Shown: piece after piece, positions 61,501-64,000 of the stretch
How positions within the stretch are numbered: position 1 is the first letter of the stretch
Layout: each line of letters opens with the position of its first letter
From: Pelodera strongyloides
Lineage: Eukaryota > Nematoda > Chromadorea > Rhabditida > Rhabditidae
Reading direction: 5' to 3'
Assembly: GCA_036852015.1 (NCBI GenBank)
Contig: JAANDG010000008.1
Location: 1 to 64,000 of the forward strand
DNA length: 64,000 nt
The notes under the pieces: generated by a model
The model's database searches: none
What the model saw: only the letters and a program-made list of their open reading frames with translations
Told to the model about the DNA's origin: nothing
Position numbers and translations under genes: made by a program

Positions 61501-63785
61501 ATGAGCCTATCTTGTCCTAGGTCCTCCTCTTCGAGCCACAACTGAGAGAAAGCAGGAAGGAAGAAGTTGATTCCGCGATGTCTAAACAGTGGAATGTGAA
61601 ATAATAAATAAAATAATATATTATACAGCTAAACAGTAGTGTTGCATACAGAGCAATTTGTATTATGGCCTGTCCATGTTGGCGGTTTTTTTGTTCAGGC
61701 CATTTTACATGAATGTCAACTGCCTACCCTAACCCACGCGAATAACACATTTGACATGGTCCTGCAGGGAAAGTGTAGCAGAACCGTGCTTTTGAAATTG
61801 ATCCGTACTAGATTCAAAATCGCTGCGGGACCATGCCATTTACATTGACTCGAACATGGACAGGCAGACATTGGTCATTTTCGCAAGTGCGAGTCGCATA
61901 CATGGATTTACGTCGTTTCTCTATCTTTATATTCGTAAGAAAACGTTTCTTGACGTCATTTATAAGACTATTCGAACCCAAAAGCATTCGCCCGAAATGA
62001 AAGAGTTATAAGTAAATGGTTTGTGAAGAAGTTAGTGCATCATGGTGAAAGTTGAGAGAAAAGCTGTAGTTACGGTTACGGCGCGTTCAGGATGCTCTTT
62101 CCGAAAGGAAAACGTGCAAATTTCGCGTTCGGGGTGGACATTTCCGAAAGGTTCTTTGGAGAAAGCTCACAATACAGTATGAATTAGCATGCAAAAAGCT
62201 TTCCCATACAAATTTTTTTTAACGTTTGCATGGTAATTCATACTGTATTGTGAACGTTCTCCAAGCATTAGAACCTTTCGGAAATGTCCATATCGAACGG
62301 GGAAATTTGCATGTTTTCCTTTCGGAATGAGAATCCCGAACGCGCCCTTACTATGGCCAAGTAATGTTTTTATAGGTAAAATCGTAGTTTTGCATAGGTG
62401 AGTGATGCTTCAATTGAAAAGACTAGGTTTATAGGAAAGTTAATTGATTCCAGGGCAATGTATAGTGTAAAAGGTAAATGCAAAAATGTTGTAATGAATG
62501 CAAAAGTTAGATAACTTCTTACTAATGAAAACGTGTTACATTCAAACTAATAAGACGTTCCATTAGGCTAAAGTTGGAAACTCAAAACTACTGGTCTATG
62601 TTGTACACAAAATCGTATAGAACAGGCAGTTGCGCTTCTGTAACGACGCTGCAACGCAACGCCAACGGTGCCCGATCTCTGCCGCAACGCAGCTGCGACG
62701 CAACTCCGACGCATCTCCAACGCAGCGCCAACGCAACCCGAACGCAGTCTCAACTCCACCCACCGGTCGACCTTGTAGAGGTGCGAGGCGGTAATTAGCG
62801 AAATGGCCATTCTCTTGCGTTGAAGAGTGAGCACCTTCTTCCACTTATCCTCTTTCTCTGTGCGGCTGGTGACCTGAGAATCGATCGATAATTGACAGAT
62901 AATTATCGATCGATCACAACCAAAGAATCAATCAATAAACACTCGTCAAATTGTGGTGAGACCATTTTGTTTGCCGTTACAGTACAGAAATGTGTGGGTG
63001 CATCTGGGTGCGGTGTTACTACAGTAGTTTGCACAAACACGAAAATCACACATGCGCTAGAGACAACAGAATCATGCAGAACATGCAAATTGTTAGTTAT
63101 TCTGGAATATGAAGGTTCTAGACATCTTATTGATTACCTTGGAATTCCGTAGACTGGAACCATACGGAAACAAGCGACTACGGCTCGTTTTCGCTGCGTT
63201 GAGACCATTTTTTTCCAGGCCTGCGAGGCCAGCATCTGCGGGTGTTCTGTCTGAAACGACACTTAGAGACATACTCTGACACACACACACGACATTTGAC
63301 ACAAAAGAGGGCGGTTCGGCGGGAAAGAAGTTGCCCGAAAGTCCCTGGGTGTAGACAGAAGTGGCCATGCTGCTTGACACACAAAAGCAGCTTGTGACAC
63401 AATACTCGAGTTTAAAGGTGTATGAAAGGTGAGTGGAAAATACGGGAGACAACATGCGGAGAGGACAGGGTCCTGGGGGAAGATGGATACTGTATCTTCA
63501 TACTGTATTCTCGACTCACAGCAGTCTCGAAGAAGTTGTTGATTGGTGAGACACGGCGTCCGCGGAGATCATACTAGAGACACAAAGGATTAGACGAGAG
63601 ACTACACATAAAAGAGAGAGACACAGACGGGTGAGAGGAGAGAAGGATAGTCATTTTGTGTGGTCTGCTAAGGAGAAACGGTGGAGACGGCAGGCGAAGA
63701 GAGAGGCGGTGTAGGTGGAGAGAACTTTCAGAAAACCTACCCGGAAGAGGCGTCCAAAGCGACGACGGTCACGGGGACGCACTAT
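45420..63785 (-). CDS. ryr: Ryanodine receptor, C-terminal part (runs off right edge)
   Basis: Homotetrameric Ca2+ release channel of the sarcoplasmic/endoplasmic reticulum. About 35 exons read in phase from near the calmodulin-binding segment (human RYR1 ~3580-3640) to the stop at 45420-45422; the N-terminal part lies beyond 64000. The signature pore motif [11 protein letters not shown] is at about 46880, and the C-terminus reads [18 protein letters not shown], both closely matching vertebrate RyRs. IP3 receptors are excluded by the EF-hand region and the GGGIGD filter. Two small exons are probably missing from my model because the phases do not meet: between 61145 and 60180, and between 52830 and 52464. 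Apparently mutually exclusive exons occur at the calmodulin-binding helix. The nematode gene of this type is unc-68, but orthologue identity is inferred. Confidence 0.95.
46232..46404. mobile_element. TTAA-flanked MITE, family A
   Basis: Both terminal repeats are intact (AGCGAAATACCGGCCGG). Its right end is 15 bases from the splice donor of the RyR exon at 46420-46514, and its left end is 26 bases from the exon at 46205. Confidence 0.88.
46938..47120. mobile_element. TTAA-flanked MITE, family A
   Basis: Ends AGCGAAATAGTGGCCGG and CCGGCCGGTTTTTCGCT. It lies 21 bases upstream of the acceptor side of the RyR pore exon. Confidence 0.85.
47342..47455. repeat. 42-bp tandem repeat, 2.7 copies
   Basis: ACAAACTAATCAATAAATCA and the following 22 bases repeat with almost no divergence. 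In a RyR intron, 25 bases from the exon at 47480. Confidence 0.9.
47804..48033 (-). mobile_element. Helitron-like non-autonomous element, copy 3
   Basis: Minus strand: left end TTATTATATAAAGGAGAAG, right end CCTCAGGCGGCGATAGCCGTC then TGG before T. The hairpin matches copy 1 exactly. In a RyR intron, 32 bases from an exon donor. Confidence 0.55.
48389..48470. repeat. CT microsatellite
   Basis: (TC)n with GT interruptions, followed by a T-run; RyR intron. A similar pure tract lies at 53440-53478. Confidence 0.9.
48988..49130. repeat. 18-bp tandem repeat (TACTACAGTAGCATTAGA)
   Basis: About seven imperfect units, each containing the palindrome CTACTGTAG or CTACAGTAG. RyR intron. Confidence 0.85.
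49480..49593. mobile_element. Family A MITE, internally deleted
   Basis: Both TTAA ends are present, but only 114 bp long. The left arm and internal TTATGCAAACTAAC remain; most of the right half is missing up to AATCCGGCCAG. It lies 16 bases from a RyR exon acceptor. Confidence 0.8.
50025..50120 (+). mobile_element. Helitron-like left-end fragment
   Basis: TCTTATTATACAAAGGAGCA after an A matches the left end of the Helitron-like family. No hairpin end follows; the boundary is uncertain. Confidence 0.35.
50405..50815. other. GC-rich block in a RyR intron
   Basis: Base composition shifts sharply to G+C, with open frames of up to 124 codons on both strands. One includes GCGCGGCGGTCTTTTGGCGC. 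No protein family was recognised, and the inclusion of all frames suggests composition rather than coding. It may be an old insertion. Confidence 0.45.
51103..51271. mobile_element. TTAA-flanked MITE, diverged family A relative
   Basis: Ends TTAAAGCGGTATAACATCCGG and CCGGCTGTTATATCGCTTTAA; internal AAGCAAATGAGTATAATT. It lies 27 bases from the RyR exon at 51299. Confidence 0.75.
53108..53254. mobile_element. TTAA-flanked MITE, family A
   Basis: Left end AGCGAAATACCGGCCGG then a short deletion removing the TTTTTGAAAC step; right end CCAGTATTTCGCT. Confidence 0.8.
54220..54372. mobile_element. Repeat family K
   Basis: Left end TATGGGGTTTCCAAGTATCC, right end CATACTTGAAAACCCAT as the inverse. 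Internal CAATACTACCGTATTTCTGC is shared with 26842 and 59707. Confidence 0.6.
54481..60180 (-). CDS. ryr: RyR exons: central and EF-hand region
   Basis: Exons: 60111-60180, 59568-59684, 59043-59222, 58639-58752, 58155-58275, 57648-57775, 57318-57407, 56855-57041, 56297-56433, 55383-55462, 55082-55185, 54481-54694; phases meet throughout. Conserved blocks include [81 protein letters not shown] and [18 protein letters not shown]. Two EF-hand loops are [12 protein letters not shown] (55383-55462) and [12 protein letters not shown] (55082-55185). Both keep acidic or Asn ligands at positions 1, 3 and 5 and Glu at 12, so both look able to bind Ca2+. Confidence 0.92.
55503..55590 (+). mobile_element. 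Helitron-like left-end fragment
   Basis: TCTTATTATATAAAGGAGAAG after an A, followed by GTTTGTGTGAACATAACGAAA as in other copies. The right end is not found before the tRNA-like sequence at 55606. Confidence 0.4.
55606..55687 (-). repeat. tRNA-like sequence, probably a pseudogene
   Basis: On the minus strand there is a box A-like TAGCTCAAC...GGTAGAGC, an anticodon loop CTATGAA (anticodon ATG), a T-arm GTGGG/CTCGC and box B GGTTCGAATC. The acceptor stem fails at four of seven pairs, one anticodon-stem pair is mismatched and the variable region is long, so it is unlikely to be a working tRNA. Confidence 0.55.
56690..56827. mobile_element. Inverted-repeat element, family E
   Basis: Ends AGAGGCCATATTCACCACTC and GAGTGGTGAATATGGCCTCT are exact inverses. 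Internal GGAATTCCCCATGGGGAATT. A related copy is at 60787-60916. RyR intron. Confidence 0.75.
57958..58106. mobile_element. Inverted-repeat element related to family E
   Basis: AGAGTCCGTATTCAACAACAC and GTGTTTGGTGAATACGGCCTC, with inner GGAGCCCTCCCT/AGGGAGGGCTCC arms. The ends resemble GGCCATATTCACCAC. Confidence 0.6.
58525..58580. repeat. AT dinucleotide microsatellite
   Basis: Pure (AT)n of about 28 units in a RyR intron. Confidence 0.95.
58768..58790 (+). repeat. Interstitial TTAGGC repeats
   Basis: Three TTAGGC units plus TTAGG. TTAGGC is the telomeric repeat of many nematodes. GCCTAAGCCTAAG-type runs also occur at about 44750 and 55965. Confidence 0.85.
59364..59535. mobile_element. 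Long hairpin element
   Basis: TGGGGTAGGTTACAGGCGTC and 20 further bases pair almost perfectly with the right arm ending GACGCCTGTAACCTACCCCA. Outer ends are GGTTTCACAAAA and TTTTGTGAAAAC. RyR intron. Confidence 0.75.
59707..59896. mobile_element. Repeat family K, diverged copy
   Basis: Left end TATGGGGCTTGCC, right end AAACCCCCATTA, internal CAATACTACCGTATTTTTG. Confidence 0.5.
60787..60916. mobile_element. Inverted-repeat element, family E
   Basis: AGGACCATATTCACCACTCC to TGTTGAATGTGGCCT, with internal GGAATTCCCCATGGGGACC as in 56690-56827. Confidence 0.65.
60960..61141. mobile_element. TTAA-flanked MITE, family A, against a RyR exon
   Basis: Both ends are present (AGCGAAAATCCGGCCG and CCGGCCGGCACTTCGCT). 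Its right TTAA ends 3 bases from the inferred exon edge at 61145, inside the donor region GTCTTA. Confidence 0.85.
61145..63785 (-). CDS. ryr: RyR exons around the calmodulin-binding segment
   Basis: Exons: 63741-63785, 63520-63573, then 63138-63250 or 62764-62873, then 61488-61581 and 61145-61228. The 63520 exon ([11 protein letters not shown]) precedes the calmodulin site as the VSAVLYHLDQ segment does in human RYR1. The shared exon 61488-61581 begins [16 protein letters not shown] (human THRACNMFLESYKAAW). The exon at 61145 is acidic ([17 protein letters not shown]), like the acidic linker of vertebrate RyRs. The 45-base exon at 63741 is Arg-rich and could be alternative to 63520; that is unproven. 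Confidence 0.85.
61669..61865. mobile_element. Inverted-repeat element with GCCTGTCCATGTT ends
   Basis: GCCTGTCCATGTT and AACATGGACAGGC, with inner GGCCATTTTACATGAATGTC/TGCCATTTACATTGA arms. RyR intron; single copy here. Confidence 0.6.
62079..62347. mobile_element. Harbinger-type MITE, family B
   Basis: Terminal repeats GGCGCGTTC...GAACGCGCC with TTA duplications at 62076-62078 and 62348-62350. Long palindromic arms share TCGGGGTGGACATTTCCGAA-type sequence with the other family B copies. It lies in the intron shared by both RyR calmodulin-site exons. Confidence 0.75.
62640..62760. repeat. CAACGC-based minisatellite
   Basis: Imperfect repeats of GCAACGCAACTCCGACGCA. It begins 3 bases beyond the donor of RyR alternative exon B, so it forms the first part of that intron. 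Confidence 0.75.
62764..62873 (-). CDS. ryr: RyR alternative exon B, variant calmodulin-binding helix
   Basis: 110 bases with the same entry and exit phases as exon A. Encodes [17 protein letters not shown], then TASHLYKVD. The W anchor and basic cluster are kept, but the second anchor F becomes I and the AVVACF core is replaced. It also joins 61581 in frame (CG+A = Arg). Splicing A to B would reach a stop within B, so A and B must be used one at a time. Confidence 0.82.
63138..63250 (-). CDS. ryr: RyR alternative exon A, canonical calmodulin-binding helix
   Basis: 113 bases, entering in phase 0 and leaving in phase 2. Encodes [17 protein letters not shown], then RMVPVYGIP. This is nearly identical to the RYR1 3614-3643 calmodulin/S100A1 site, with the aromatic anchors W and F spaced 1-17. 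It joins the exon at 61581 in frame (AG+A = Arg). Confidence 0.9.
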
Positions 63786-64000
63786 CTAGAAACTAGATTT
63801 ACACAGAAGGGTACTTGGGGTCTGTTTTGATCTACATGAGGGACAAAATTATCTACACTTTAAAGCAGAATGACACATGGTTCTACATTCCCATGTACTA
63901 CATGCAAGTTTCTTTAAACTGAAAACGCCCGGATTGTAACATAAATTTGCATACATATAATAAACATGGAAATGCAGATTGCAACATAAATTTCAAAACC

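Noticed and set aside
45420..63785. IP3 receptor
   Set aside because: [11 protein letters not shown], the EF-hand pair, the calmodulin site and the KQYEDQL end are ryanodine receptor features.

Overview
The window is invertebrate animal DNA, most likely from a nematode. Three things point that way: nearly every 3' splice site is a short TTTCAG or TTTTCAG, interstitial TTAGGC repeats (the nematode telomere unit) occur at several sites, and possible spliced-leader acceptors lie just upstream of the inferred start codons. The DNA is AT-rich. It carries three multi-exon genes whose introns are packed with short non-autonomous transposons. I read exon joins by hand from splice signals, reading phase and family conservation. 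No transcript or database was available.

1-3110: no gene recognised; two TTAA-flanked palindromic elements. 3111-10230 (+): a CFAP36/CCDC104 homologue (ciliary, BART-like domain) in 11 exons, with an apparent frameshift in an A/G microsatellite of exon 9. 10231-12701: convergent intergenic DNA with several MITEs. 12702-35469 (-): a Na-K-Cl cotransporter (SLC12 family, NKCC type) with about 35 coding exons and two alternative first exons. Both first exons rebuild the same RFxV kinase-docking motif at the splice junction. One of its introns holds a tandem array with tRNA-like heads, and another holds an elongator tRNA-Met gene on the opposite strand. 35470-45419: a gene-free interval full of repeats. 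45420 to the right edge (-): the C-terminal part of a ryanodine receptor, including the calmodulin-binding segment, EF-hands, membrane region, pore and stop codon. The N-terminal part lies beyond the window.

The most interesting observation is a pair of apparently mutually exclusive exons in the ryanodine receptor (63138-63250 and 62764-62873). They encode two versions of the calmodulin-binding helix, and including both would shift the frame. Other observations concern the NKCC alternative starts, TTAA-flanked MITE families carrying a POU-type octamer, a Harbinger-type MITE nested inside one of them, small Helitron-like elements, and a MITE sitting against a ryanodine receptor splice donor.

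NKCC and the ryanodine receptor act in ion transport and Ca2+ release, CFAP36 in cilia. Nothing in the sequence shows that the three genes work together; the neighbourhood looks incidental.
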